The notes below the pieces were generated by a model. That model was not told the origin of the DNA. It saw only the letters and a program-made list of their open reading frames with translations, and searched no databases. This document shows positions 38,587-52,370 of a stretch of DNA of 64,000 nucleotides, piece after piece. The DNA comes from Calliopsis andreniformis (taxonomy: Eukaryota > Arthropoda > Insecta > Hymenoptera > Andrenidae). The stretch's first letter is position 1. Every line of letters begins with the position of its first letter. The stretch spans positions 124,001 to 188,000 of the forward strand of contig NW_027480596.1 in assembly GCF_051401765.1 (NCBI RefSeq). Direction: 5' to 3'. The translations under genes and the position numbers were made by a program.

Positions 38587-41500
38587 CCTCAATCTTCAAT
38601 ACTCAATCGCCAATCCTCAGTCCTCAATTCTCAATCCTCAATCCTCGTTGCTCAAACCTCAATCCTCAACCCTCAGTCCTCATCCTCAGTTCTCAACCCT
38701 CAATCCTCAAACCTCAATCTTCAATCCTCAATCTTCAATCCTGAATAATCAATCTCCAATCCTGGATCATCAATCCCCAATCCTCAATCCTTAATCCTCA
38801 ATCTTCAATCCTCAACCCCAGTCCTCACTCTTCAATCCTCAATGCTGAATCCTCAGTCCTCAATCCCCAATCCTCAGTCCTCAATCCTCAATCATCAAAC
38901 CTCAAACCTCAATCCTCAACCCTCAGCCCTCATCCTCAATCCTCAATCCTGAATCCTCAACCCTCAATCTTCAATCCTCAATACTCAGTCTTCAATCATC
39001 AATCCTCAATCCTCAATCCTCAATCTTCAATCCTCAATACTCAGTCTTCAATCATCAATCCTCAATCCTCAATCCTCAATCCTCAATCCTCAATCATCAA
39101 TCCTCAATATTCAGTCATCAACCTTCAATCCTCAATACTCAATTTTCAATCCTCAATACTCAATCCTCAATCGTCAATCCTCATTCTTCAATCCTCAATA
39201 CACAATCCTCAATCCTCAATCCTCAATCCTCCATCCTCAATTCTCAATCCTCAATCCTCTGTCCTCAGTCCTCAAACCTCAATCCTCAACCCTCAGCCCT
39301 CATCCTCAATCCTCAATCCTGAATCATCAACCTTCAATCCTCAATACTCAATCTTCAATCCTTAATACTCAATCCTCAATCGTCAACTCTCATTCTTCAA
39401 TCATCAATACCCATTCCTCAATCCTCAATCCTCAATCCTCCATCCTCAATTCTCAATCCTCAATCCTCAGTCCTCAGACCTCAAACCTCAATCCTCAATC
39501 CTCAACCCTCAGCCCTCATTCTCAATCCTCAATCCTGAAACCTCAATCCTCAATCTTCAATCCTCAATCCTCAGTTCTCAATCATCAACCTTCAATCCTC
39601 AATACTCAATCTTCAAACCTCAATACTCAATCCACAATCGTCAATTCTCATTCTTCAATCCTCAATACCCATTCCTCAATCCTCAATCCTCTATCCTCCA
39701 TCCTCAATTCTCAATCCTCAATCCTCTGTCCTCAGTCCTCAAATCTCAAACCTCAACCCTCAGCCCTCATCCTCAATCCTCAATACTCAATCCTCAATCC
39801 TCAATCCTCAATCCTCAATCCTCAATCCTCAATCCTCAATCCTCAGTCATCAATCCTCAATCTTCAATACTCAATCGTCAATCCTCAGTCCTCAATTCTC
39901 AATCCTCAATCCTCGTTCCTCAAACCTCAATCCTCAACCCTCAGTCCTCATACTCAATTCTCAATTCTCAATCCTCAAACCTCAATCTTCAGTCCTCAAT
40001 ACTCAATCCTCAATCCTCAATAGTCAACCATCAATCCTCAATTCTCAATACTCAATAGAATATCCTGAATTCTCAGTATTCGATACTCTAACCTCAATCC
40101 TCAACCCTCAGCCCTCATCCTCCACCCTCAATCCTCAATCCTCAAACCTCAATCTTCAATCCTCAATACTCAATCTTCGATTCTCAAACCTCAATCCTCA
40201 ATCCTCAATCCCCAGTCCGCAATCTTCAATCGTCAATCCTCAATCCTCAATTCTCAATCCTCAATCTGCAATCGTCAATCCTCAATCTTCAACACTCAAT
40301 CCTCAACCGTCAATCCTCAATCTTCAATCCTCAATCCTCAATCCTCAATTCTCAATCCTCAATCTTCAATCCTCAATACTCAGACTTCAACCCTCAATCC
40401 TAAATCCTCAACCCTCAATCCTCAATCCTCAATCATCAATCCTCAATCTTCAATACTCAATCCTCAATCCTCAATCCTCAATCCTCAATACACAGTCTTC
40501 AATCCTCAATCCTCAATCCTCAATCCTCAATCCTCAGTCATCAATCCTCAATCTTCAATACTCAATCGTCAATCCTCAGTCCTCAATTCTCAATCCTCAA
40601 TCCTCGTTGCTCAAACCTCAATCCTCAACCCTCAGTCCTCATCCTCAGTTCTCAACCCTCAATCCTCAAACCTCAATCTTCAATCCTCAATCTTCAATCC
40701 TGAATAATCAATCTCCAATCCTGGATCATCAATCCCCAATCCTCAATCCTTAACCCTCAATCTTCAATCCTCAACCCCAGTCCTCACTCTTCAATCCTCA
40801 ATGCTGAATCCTCAGTCCTCAATCCCCAATCCTCAGTCCTCAATCCTCAATCATCAAACCTCAAACCTCAATCCTCAACCCTCAGCCCTCATCCTCAATC
40901 CTCAATCCTGAATCCTCAATCCTCAATCTTCAATCCTCAATACTCAGTCTTCAATCATCAATCCTCAATCCTCAATCCTCAATCCTCAATCCTCAATCTT
41001 CAATCCTCAATACTCAGTCTTCAATCATCAATCCTCAATCCTCAATCCTCAATCCTCAATCCTCAATCACCAATCCTCAATATTCAGTCATCAACCTTCA
41101 ATCCTCAATACTCAATTTTCAATCCTCAATACTCAATCCTCTATCGTCAATCCTCATTCTTCAATCCTCAATACACAATCCTCAATCCTCAATCCTCAAT
41201 CCTCCATCCTCAATTCTCAATCCTCAGTCCTCAATCCTCATTCCTCAAAGCTCAATCCTCAACCCTCAGTCCTCACCCTCAATTCTCAATTCTCAGTCCT
41301 CAATCCTCAATCCTCAATCTTCAATCCTGAATAATCAATCTCCAATCCTGGATCCTCAATCCCCAATCCTCAATCCTCAATCCTCAATCTTCAATCCTCA
41401 ATACTCAGTCTTCAATCATCAATCCTCAATCATCAATCCTCAATCCTCAATCCTCAATCATCAATCCTCAATATTCAATCATCAACCTTCAATCCTCAAT

Positions 41501-44500
41501 ACTCAATCCTCAATCCTCAATACTCAATCCTCAACCCTCAATACTCAATCCTCAATTCTCAGTCCTCAAACCTCAGTCCTGAATCCACAATCCTCAATCT
41601 TCAATCCTCAATCATCAGTCCTCAGTCCTCAAACCTCAATCCTCAACCCGCAGCCCTCATCCTCAATCCTCAATCCTGAATCATCAACCTTCAACCCTCA
41701 ATACTCAATCTTCAATCCTCAATACTCAATCCTCAATCGTCAATCCTCATTCTTCAATCATTAATACCCAATCGTCAATCCTCAATCCTCAATCCTTCAT
41801 CCTCAATTCTCAATCCTCAATCCTCAGTCCTCAGTCCTCAAATCTCAATCCTCAACCCTCAGCCCTCATTCTCAATCCTCAATCCTGAATCCTCAATCCT
41901 CAATCTTCAATCCTGAATCCTCAGTTCTCAATCATCAATCCTCAATCCTCAATCCTCAATCCTCAATCCTCAATCATCAATCCTCAATCCTCAATCATCA
42001 ACCTTCAATCCTCAATACTCAATCTTCAAACATCAATACTCAATCCACAATCGCCAATTCTCATTCTTCAATCCTCAATACCCATTCCTCAATCCTCAAT
42101 CCTCTATCCTCCATCCTCAATTCTCAATCCTCAATCCTCTGTCCTCAGTCCTCAAACCTCAAACCTCAACCCTCAGCCCTCATCCTCAATCCTCAATACT
42201 CAATCTTCAATCCTCAATCCTCAATCCTCAATCCTCAATCCTCAATCCTCAGTCATCAATCCTCAATCTTCAATACTCAATCGTCAATCCTCAGTCCTCA
42301 ATTCTCAATCCTCAATCCTCGTTCCTCAAACCTCAATCCTCATCCCTCAGTCCTCAACTCAATTCTCAATTCTCAATCCTCAAACCTCAATCTTCAATCC
42401 TCAATACTCAATCCTCAATCCTCAATAGTCAACCGTCAATCCTCAATTCTCAATACTCAATAGAATATCCTGAATTCTCAGTATTCGATACTCTAACCTC
42501 AATCCTCAACCCTCAGCCCTCATCCTCCACCCTCAATCCTCAATCCTCAAACCTCAATCTTCAATCCTCAATACTCAATCTTCGATTCTCAAACCTCAAT
42601 CCTCAATCCTCAATCCCCAATCCGCAATCTTCAATCGTCAATCCTCAATCCTCAATCCTCAATCTTCAATACTCAATCCTCAATCCTCAATCCTCAATCC
42701 TCAATACACAGTCTTCAATACTCAATCTTCAATCCTCAATACTCAATCCTCAATCGTCAATCCTCATTCTTCAATCCTCAATACACAATCCTCAATCCTC
42801 AATCCTCAATCCTCCATCCTCAATTCTCAATCCTCAATCCTCTGTCCTTAGTCCTCAAACATCAATCCTCAACCCTCAGCCCTCATCCTCAATCCTCAAT
42901 CCTGAATCATCAACCTTCAATCCTCAATACTCAATCTTCAATCCTCAATACTCAATCCTCAATCGTCAATCCTCATTCTTCAATCATCAATACCCAATCC
43001 TCAATCCTCAATCCTCAATCCTCCATCCTCAATTCTCAATCCTCAATCCTCAGTCCTCAGTCCTCAAACCTCAATCCTCAACCCTCAGCCCTCATTCCCA
43101 ATCCTCAATACTGAATCCTCAATCCTCAATCTTCAATCCTCAATCCTCAGTTCTCAATCTTCAACCTTCAATCCTCAATACTCAATCTTCAAACCTCAAT
43201 ACTCAATCCAGAATCGTCAATTCTCATTCTTCAATCCTCAATACCCAATCCTCAATCCTCAATCCTCTATCCTCCATCCTCAATTCTCAATCCTCAATCC
43301 TCTGTCCTCAGTCCTCAAACCTCAAACCTCAACCCTCAGCCCTCATCCTCAATCCTCAATCCTCAATCCTCAATCCTCAATCCTCATTCTTCAATCCTGA
43401 ATACCCAATCCTCAATCTTTAACACTCAATCCTCAATCCTCAATTCTCAATCCTCAATCCTCAGTCCTCAGTCCTCAAACCTCAATCCTCAACCCTCAGC
43501 CATCATCCTCAATCCTCAATCCTCGTTCCTCAATCCTCAATACTCAATCCTCAATCCTCAATAGTCAATCTCCAATCCTAGATCCTCAATCCCCAATACT
43601 CAATCCTCAATCATCAATCTTCAATCCTCAGTCTTCAATCCTCAATCCTCAATCCTCAATCCTCAATCCTCATTCCTCAATACTCAATCTGTAATCCTCA
43701 ATCCTCAATCCTCAATCCTCAATCCTCAATCCTCATTCTTCAATCCCCAATCCTCAATTCTCAATCCTCAAGCCTCAATGTTCAATCCTCAATACTCAAT
43801 CCTCAATCCTCAATCCTCTATCCTCAATCCTCAATCCTCATTCTTCAATCCTCAATACCCAATCCTCAATCTTCAATCCTGAATCCTCAACTCTCAGTCC
43901 TCAATCCTCAATCCTCAGACCTCACACATCAATACTTAACCCTCAGTCCTCGTCCTCAATCCACAACCCTCAGTCCTCAATCCTCAATCATCAATCATAA
44001 ATATTCAATCTTCAGTCCTCAATCCTCAATCCTCAATCCTCAAACCTCAATCCTCAATGTTCAATCCGAAATACCCAATCCTCAATCTTCAATCCTCAAT
44101 CCTCAATACTCAATCCTCAACCCTCAATACTCAATCCTCAATTCTCAGTCCTCAAACCTCAGTCCTGAATCCACAATCCTCAATCTTCAATCCTCAATCA
44201 TCAGTCCTCAATTCTCAATCCTCAATCCTCAGTCCTCATTCCTCAAACCTCAATCCTCAACCCTCAGTCCTCATCCTCAAATCTCAGTTCTCAATCCTCA
44301 ATCCTCAATACTCAATCTTCAATCCTCAATAATCAATCTCCAATCCTAGATCCTCAATCCCCAACCTTCAATCCTTAATACTCAATCTTCAATCCTCAAT
44401 CCCCAGTCATCAATCTTCAATCCTCATTGCTCAATCCTCAATCCTCAATCCTCAGTCCTCAATCCCTAACCCTCAATCCTCAAACCTCAATCCTCAACCG

Positions 44501-45382
44501 TCAGTCCTCGTCCTCAATCCTCTATCCTCAATCCTCAATCCTCAATCCTCAATCCTCAATCCTCAATCCTCAACCCTCAATCCTCAATCCTCAATACGTA
44601 ATCTGCAATCGTCAATCCTCAATCCTCAATCCTCAATCCTCATTCTTCAATCCTCAATACCCAATCTTCAATCTTCAATCCTCAATCCTCAGTCCACAAT
44701 CCTCAACCTTCGATCCTCAACCCTCAATCCTCAATCTTCAATCCTCAATACTCAATCTTCAATCCCCAATCCTCAATTCTCAATCCTCAATCCTCAATGT
44801 TCAATCCTCAACACCCAATCCTCAATCTTCAATCCTCAATCCTCAATCCTCAATTCTCAATCCTCAATCCTCAATCCTCAGACCTCAAGCATCAATATTC
44901 AACCCTCAGTCCTCGTCCTCTATCCACAACCATCAATCCTCAATCCTCAACCTTCAATCATCAATATTCAATCTTCAATCCTCAATCCTCAATCCTCAAT
45001 CCTCAATCCACAATCCTCAATCTTCAATCCTCAATCCTCAATCCTCAATCCTCAATCCTCAATCTTCAATCCTCAATACTCAATCTTCAATCCCCAATCC
45101 TCAATTCTCAACCCTCAATCCCCAATCTTCAATCCTCAATACTCAATCTTCAATCCTCAATCCTCAATCCTCAATCCTCAATCCTCATTCTGCAATCCTC
45201 AACACCCAATCCTCAATCTTCAATCCTCAATCCTCAATCCTCAGACCTCACACATCAATACACAACCCTCAGTCCTCGTCCTCAATTCACAATGCTCAAT
45301 CCTCAATCCTCAATCATCAATCATCAATATTCAATCTTCAGTCCTCAATCCTCAATCCTCAATCCTCAATCCTCAATCCTCA

Positions 45383-46617
45383 ATGTTCAATCCACAATAC
45401 CCAATCCTCAATCTTCAATTCTCAATTCTCAATCCTCAATCCTCAATCCTCAATAATCAATCTCCAATCCTCAATCCTCAATCCTCGATCCTCAGTCCTC
45501 AGGCATCAATACTCAATCTTCAATACTCAATCCTCAATCCTCAATCCTCAATCCTCAATCCTCAAACCTCAATCCTCAACCCTCAGTCCTCATCCTCAAT
45601 TCTCAATTCTCAATCCTCAATCCTCAATCCTCAATCTTCAATCCTCAATAATTAATCTCCAATCCTAGAGCCTCAATCCCCAATCTTCAATTCTTAATAC
45701 TCAATCTTCAATCCTCAATCCCCAGTCATCAATCTTCAATCCTCAATGCTCAATCCTCAATCCTCAATCCTCAGTCCTCAAACCACAATCCTCAATCCTC
45801 AAACCTCAATCTTCAGCCGTCAGTCCTCGTCCTCAATCCTCAAACCTCAACCCTCAATCCTCAATATTCAATCATCAATACTCAATCTTCAATCCTCAAT
45901 GCTCTATCCTCAATCCTCAATCCTCAATCCTCAATATTCAAGACACAACCTTCAGCCATCAATCCTCAATACTCAACCATCAATCCTCAATTCTCAATAC
46001 TCAATACAATATTCTGAATACTCATGGTTCAATACTCAATCCACAATATTCAATAATCAAGTCTCAATCCTCAATCTCCAATCCTCAATACTCAATTTCA
46101 ATCCTCAATCCTCAATTCTCAATCCCCAATACTCAATCCTCAATCCCCAATCCTCAATCTTCAATCCTCAACCTCAATCCTCAATCCTCAATCCTCAATC
46201 CTCAATTTTCAATCCTCAATACTCAATCTTCAATCCTCAACCATCAATCCTCAATTCTCAATCCTCAATCCTCACCCCTCAGACCTCAAACATGAATATA
46301 CAACCATCAGTTCTCGTCCTCAATCCACAACCCTCAATCCACAATCCTCAATCTTCAATCATCAATATTCAATCTTCAATCCTCAATCCTCAATCCCCAA
46401 TCCTCAATCCTCAATCCTCAATCTTCAATCCTCAATCCACAATCCTTAATCCTCAATCCTCTATCCTCAGTTCTCAATCCTGAATCCTCAATCCTCAATT
46501 TCCAATCCTCAATAATCAATCTCCAATCCTAGATCCTCAATCCCCAATCTCCAATACTTAATCCTCAATCCTCAATCCTCATCCCTCAATCCTCATTCCT
46601 CAAACCTCAATCCTCAA
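45383..46617. repeat. 1.25-kb segment shared with 3.4-4.6 kb, copy 2
   Basis: Partner of 3,382-4,630. Its right part, from about 46,230, belongs to a second duplication shared with 58.5-59.8 kb, so this piece of sequence exists in at least three contexts in the window. Confidence 0.8.
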
Positions 46618-47515
46618 CCCTCAGTCCTCATACACAATTCTCAATTCTCAGTCCTCAATCCTCAATCCTCAATCCACAATCCTCAATCCACAATCCTCAA
46701 TCCTCAGGCATCAATACTCAATCTTCAATACTCAATCCTCAATCCTTAATCCTCAATTCTCAATGCTCAACCCTCAATCCTCATTCCTCAAACCTCAATC
46801 CGCAACCCTCAGTCCTCATCCTCAATTCTCAATTCTCAATCCTCAATCCTCAATCCTCAATCTTCAATCCTCAATAATCAATCTCCAATCCTAGATCCTC
46901 AATCCCCAATCTTCAATCCTTAATCCTCAATCCTCAGTCATAAATCCTCAATCTTCAATACTCAATCGTCAATCCTCAGTCCTCAATCCTCAATCGTCAA
47001 TCCACAATCCTCAATATTCAATCCTCAATACTCAACCTTCAATCCTCAATCCTCAATCGTCAACCTTCAATCCTCAATACTCAGTATTCAATCCTCAATC
47101 CTCAATCCTCAATCCTCAATCCTCATTCCTCATTCCCCAAACCTCAATCCTCATTCCTCAAACCTCAATCCTCAACCCTCGGTCCTCATACTCAATTCTC
47201 AATTCTCAGTCCTCAATCCTCAATCCTCAATCTTCAATCCTCAATGCTCAATCCTCAATCCTCAGTCCTCAGTCCTCAATCCTCAATCCTCAATCCTCCA
47301 ACCGCAATCCTCAACCGTCAGTCCTCATCCTCCATCCTCATTCCTAAATCCTCAATCCTCAATCTTCAATCCCCAATACTCAATCTTCAATCCTCAATCC
47401 ACAATCCTCAATCCACAATCCTCAATCCTCAGGCATCAATACTCAATCTTCAATACTCAATCCTCAATCCTCAATCCTCAATCCTCAATCCTCAATCCTC
47501 AACCCTCAATCCTCA
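46230..47515. repeat. 1.29-kb dispersed duplication, copy 1
   Basis: Aligns with 58,500-59,785 at a constant offset of 12,270 at the points compared (ATGAATAT at 46,292 and 58,562; ATGCTCAATCC at 47,244 and 59,514), so there is no net length change. Base differences include CCTCCAACCGC here against CCTCCAGCCTC, and ATGAATATAC against ATGAATATTC. Confidence 0.88.
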
Positions 47516-47604
47516 TTCCTCAAACCTCAATCCCCAACCCTCAGTCCTCATCCTCAATTCTCAATTCTTAATCCTCAATCCTCAATCCTCAATCTTCAAT
47601 CCTC

Positions 47605-49447
47605 AATAATCAATCTCCAATCCTAGATCCTCAATCCCCAATCTTCAATACTTAATCCTCAATCCTCAGTCATAAATCCTCAATCTTCAATACTCAATCG
47701 TCAATCCTCAGTCCTCAATCCTCAATCCTCAATCCACAATCCTCAATATTCAATCCTCAATACTCAACCTTCAATCCTCAATCCTCAATCGACAATCTTC
47801 AATCCTCAATACTCAGTCTTCAATCCTCAATCCTCAATCCTCAATCCTCAATCCTCATTCCTCATTCCCCAAACCTCAATCCTCATTCCTCAAACCTCAA
47901 TCCTCAACCCACAGTCCTCATACTCAATTCTCAATTCTCAATCCTCAATCCTCAATCCTCAGTCCTCAATCCTCAGTCCACAATCCTCAATCCTCAATCC
48001 TCAATCCTCAATACTCAATCTGCAATCCTCAATCCTCAATCCTCAATCCTCAATCCTCATTCTTCAATCCTCAATACCCAATCCTCAATCTTCAATCCTC
48101 AATCCTCAATCCTCAATTCTCAATCCTCAATCCTCAATCCTCAGACCTCAACCATCAATATTCAACCCTCAGTCCTCGTCCTCTATCCACAAACGTCAAT
48201 CCTCAATCCTCAATCTTCAATCATCAATATTCAATCTTCAATCCCCAATCCCCCAATCCTCAATCCTCAATCCTCAATCCTCAATCCTCAATCCTCAATC
48301 CTCAATCTTTAATTATCAGTACTCATTCTTCAATCCCCAATCCTCAATTCTCAATCCTCAAGCCTCAATGTTCAATCCTCAATACTCAATCTTCAATCCT
48401 CAATCCTCAATCCTCAATCCTCAATCCTCATTCTTCAATCCTCAATACCCAATCCTCAATCTTCAATTCTCAATCCTCAACTCTCAATCCTCAATCCTCA
48501 GTCCTCAGACCTCACACATCAATACTCAACCCTCAGTCCTCGTCCTCAATCCACAACCCTCAATCCTCAATCCTCAATCATCAATCATCTATATTCAATC
48601 TTCAGTCCTCAATCCTCAATCCTCAATCCTCAATCCTCAATCCTCAATCCTCAATGCTCAATCCGAAATACCCAATCCTGAATCTTCAATCCTCAATCCT
48701 CAATCCTCAATCCTCAACCCTCAATACTCAATCCTCAATTCTCAGTCCTCAAACCTCTATCCTGAATCCACAATCCTCAATCTTCAATTCTCAATCATCA
48801 GTCCTCAATTCTCAATGCTCAATCCTCAGTCCTCATTCCTCAAACCTCAATCCTCAACCCTCAGTCCTCATCCTCATTTCTCAATTCTCAATACTCAATC
48901 CTCAATACTCAATCTTCAATCCTCAATAATCAATCTCCAATCCTAGATCCTCAATCCCCAATCTTCAATCCTTAATACTCAATCTTCAATCCTCAATCCC
49001 CAGTCATCAATCTTCAATCCTCAATGCTCAATCCTCAATCCTCAATCCTCAGTCCTCTATCCACAATCCTCAATCCTCAAACATCAATCCTCAACCGTCA
49101 GTCCTCGTCCTCAATCCTCAAACCTCAATCCTCAATCCTCAATTTTCAATCATCAATACTCAATCTTCAATCCTCAATGCTCTATCCTCAATCCTCAATC
49201 CTCAATCCTCAATATTCAAGACACAACCCTCAGCCATCAATCCTCAATACTCAGCCATCAATCCTCAATTCTCAATACTCAATATAATATTCTGAATACT
49301 CATGGTTCAATACTCAATCCACAATATTCAATAATCAAATCTCAATCGTCAATCTTCAGTCCTCAATACTCAATTTCAATGCTCAATCCTCAATTCTCAA
49401 TCCCCAATACTCAATCCTCAATCGTCAATCCTCAATCTTCAATCCTC
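47605..49447. repeat. 1.85-kb tandem duplication, copy 1
   Basis: Followed directly by 49,448-51,290. The offset changes in steps of seven: 1,843 at AATAATCAATCTCC (47,605 and 49,448), 1,857 at ATGTTCAATCC (48,368 and 50,225) and 1,850 at the type-2 landmark (49,301 and 51,151). This copy reads AATATAATATTC at the landmark where copy 2 has AATAGAATATTC. Confidence 0.87.
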
Positions 49448-51290
49448 AATAATCAATCTCCAATCCTAGATCCTCAATCCCCAATCTTCAATCCTTAATC
49501 CTCAATCCTCAGTCATAAATCCTCAATCTTCAATACTCAATCGTCAATCCTCAGTCCTCAATCCTCAATCGTCAATCCACAATCCTCAATATTCAATCCT
49601 CAATACTCAACCTTCAATCCTCAATCCTCAATCGTCAATCTTCAATCCTCAATACTCAGTCTTCAATCCTCAATCCTCAATCCTCAATCCTCAATCCTCA
49701 TTCCTCATTCCCCAAACCTCAATCCTCATTCCTCAAACCTCAATCCTCAACCCACAGTCCTCATACTCAATTCTCAATTCTCAATCCTCAATCCTCAATC
49801 CCCAGTCCTCAATCCTCAATCCACAATCCTCAATCCTCAATCCTCAATCCTCAATACTCAATCTGCAATCCTCAATCCTCAATCCTCAATCCTCAATCCT
49901 CAATCCTCAATCCTCATTCTTCAATCCTCAATACCCAATCCTCAATCTTCAATCCTCAATCCTCAATCCTCAATTCTCAATCCTCAATCCTCAATCCTCA
50001 GACCTCAACCATCAATATTCAACCCTCAGTCCTCGTCCTCTATCCACAAACATCAATCCTCAATCCTCAATCTTCAATCATCAATATTCAATCTTCAATC
50101 CCCAATCCCCCAATCCTCAATCCTCAATCCTCAATCCTCAATCCTCAATCCTCAATCCTCAATCTTCAATCCTCAATACTCATTCTTCAATCCCCAATCC
50201 TCGATTCTCAATCCTCAAGCCTCAATGTTCAATCCTGAATACTCAATCTTCAATCCTCAATCCTCAATCCTCAATCCTCAATCCTCATTCTTCAATCCTC
50301 AATACCCAATCCTCAATCTTCAATTCTCAATCCTCAACTCTCAATCCTCAATCCTCAGTCCTCAGACCTCACACATCAATACTCAACCCTCAGTCCTCGT
50401 CCTCAATCCACAACCCTCAATCCTCAATCCTCAATCATCAATCATCTATATTCAATCTTCAGTCCTCAATCCTCAATCCTCAATCCTCAATCCTCAATCC
50501 TCAATGTTCAATCCGAAATACCCAACCCTCAATCTTCAATCCTCAATCCTCAAAACTCAATCCTCAACCCTCAATACTCAATCCTCAATTCTCAGTCCTC
50601 AAACCTCTATCCTGAATCCACAATCCTCAATCTTCAATCCTCAATCATCAGTCCTCAATTCTCAATGCTCAATCCTCAGTCCTCATTCCTCAAACCTCAA
50701 TCCTCAACCCTCAGTCCTCATCCTCATTTCTCAATTCTCAATACTCAATCCTCAATACTCAATCTTCAATCCTCAATAATCAATCACCAATCCTAGATCC
50801 TCAATCCCCAATCTTCAATCCTTAATACTCAATCTTCAATCCTCAATCCCCAGTCATCAATCTTCAATCCTCAATGCTCAATCCTCAATCCTCAATCCTC
50901 AGTCCTCTATCCACAATCCTCAATCCTCAAACATCAATCCTCAACCGTCAGTCCTCGTCCACAATCCTCAAACCTCAATCCTCAATCCTCAATTTTCAAT
51001 CATCAATACTCAATCTTCAATCCTCAATGCTCTATCCTCAATCCTCAATCCTCAATCCTCAATATTCAAGACACAACCCTCAACCATCAATCCTCAATAC
51101 TCAGCCATCAATCCTCAATTCTCAATACTCAATAGAATATTCTGAATACTCATGGTTCAATACTCAATCCACAATATTCAATAATCAAATCTCAATCGTC
51201 AATCTTCAGTCCTCAATACTCAATTTCAATGCTCAATCCTCAATTCTCAATCCCCAATACTCAATCCTCAATCGTCAATCCTCAATCCCC
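49448..51290. repeat. 1.85-kb tandem duplication, copy 2
   Basis: Partner of 47,605-49,447. The shared words CTCTATCCACAATCC, CAAACATCAATCC and CATTTCTCAATTC mark the pair. Sequence of the same type also occurs at about 4.7-5.9 kb in domain A1. Confidence 0.87.
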
Positions 51291-52370
51291 AATCCTCAAC
51301 CTTCAATCCTCAACCTCAATCCTCAATCCTCAATCCTCAATCCTCAATATTCAATCCTCAATACTCAATCTTCAGTCCTCAATCCTCAATCCTCAATCCT
51401 CATCCTCAATTCTCAATTCTGAATCCTTAATCCTCTATCCTCAATCTTCAATCCTTAATAATCAATCCCCAATCATAGATCCTCAATCCCCAATCTTCAA
51501 TCCTTAATCCTCAACCCTCAATCCTCATTTCTCAAACCTCAATCCTCAACCCTCAGTCCTCATACTCAATTCTCAATTCTCAGTCCTCAATCCTCAATCC
51601 ACAATCTTCAATCCTCAATAATCAATCTCCAATCCTAGATCCTCAATCCCCAATCTTCAATCCTTAATCCTCAATTTTCAATACTCAATCCCCAGTCCTC
51701 AATCTTCAATCCTCAATGATCAATCCTCAATCCTCAATCCTCAGTCCTCAATCTTCAACCCTTAATCCTCAATCCTCAGTCATAAATCCTCAATCTTCAA
51801 TACTCAATCGTCAATCCTCATTCCTCAATCCTCAATCCTCAATCCACAATCCTCAATATTCAATCCTCAATACTCAACCTTCAATCCTCAATCCTCTGTC
51901 CTCAGTCCTCAATCCTCAATCCTCAGTCATAAATCCTCAATCTTCAATACTCAATCGTCAATCCTCAGTCCTCAATCCTCAATCCTCAATTCTCTTTCCT
52001 CAAACCTCAATCCTCAAACCTCAGTCCACATCCTCAATTCTCAATTCTCAATCCTCAATACTCAATCCTCAATCTTCAATGCCCAATAATCAATCTCCAA
52101 TCCTAGATCCTCAATCCACAATCCTCAATCCTTAATCCTCAATCTTCAATCCTCAATCGCCAGTCCTCAGTCGTCAATCCTCTATGCTCAATCCTCAATC
52201 CTCAGCCTCAGTACTCAATCCTCAATCCTCAATCCTCAAACCTCAATCCTCAACCGTCAGCCCTCGTCCTCAATCCTCAACCCTCAATCCTCAATCCTCA
52301 ATTCTCAATCTTCAATCCTCAATAATCAATCTCCAATCCTAGACCATCAATCCCCAATCTTCAATCCTTA
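51243..52370. repeat. 1,128-bp tandem duplication, copy 1
   Basis: Followed head-to-tail by 52,371-53,498 at a constant offset of 1,128 (ATTCTCAATC at 51,243 and 52,371; ATGATCAATCC at 51,716 and 52,844). I saw no base difference between the copies in the stretches compared, including rare words such as TTCTCTTTCC and CAATCATAGATCC. Confidence 0.92.

Larger units (their letters stand above)
22951..43640. repeat. Satellite domain B2 (family B), the longest domain
   Basis: About 20.7 kb of family B. It contains seven type-1 landmarks (TAGAAT at 26072, 27214, 28942, 34313, 37761, 40056, 42461), blocks reading TCCTGGATC (for example near 24,706, 26,590, 32,899, 38,761, 40,720), and CTTTAACACTC modules at 23,993, 30,700, 31,236, 32,116, 36,771 and 43,417. 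These modules recur in a roughly fixed order at irregular intervals of about 0.4 to 8 kb. No type-2 landmark occurs in this domain. No gene-like sequence is present. Confidence 0.75.

Noticed and set aside
37373..38794. Longest open frame (473 codons) as a candidate repetitive protein gene
   Set aside because: It is the translation of the CAATCCT satellite. All forward frames give the same seven-residue cycle, the start is a chance ATG, the length is increased by a 336-bp satellite duplication, and no promoter, signal peptide, domain or codon bias is visible. All other long + strand frames were rejected for the same reason.
44464..44473. Telomeric-looking CCCTAACCCT
   Set aside because: This is a single 10-base occurrence produced by one or two changes in the local heptamers. 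No run of telomere repeats follows, so it is not evidence of a telomere or fusion point.
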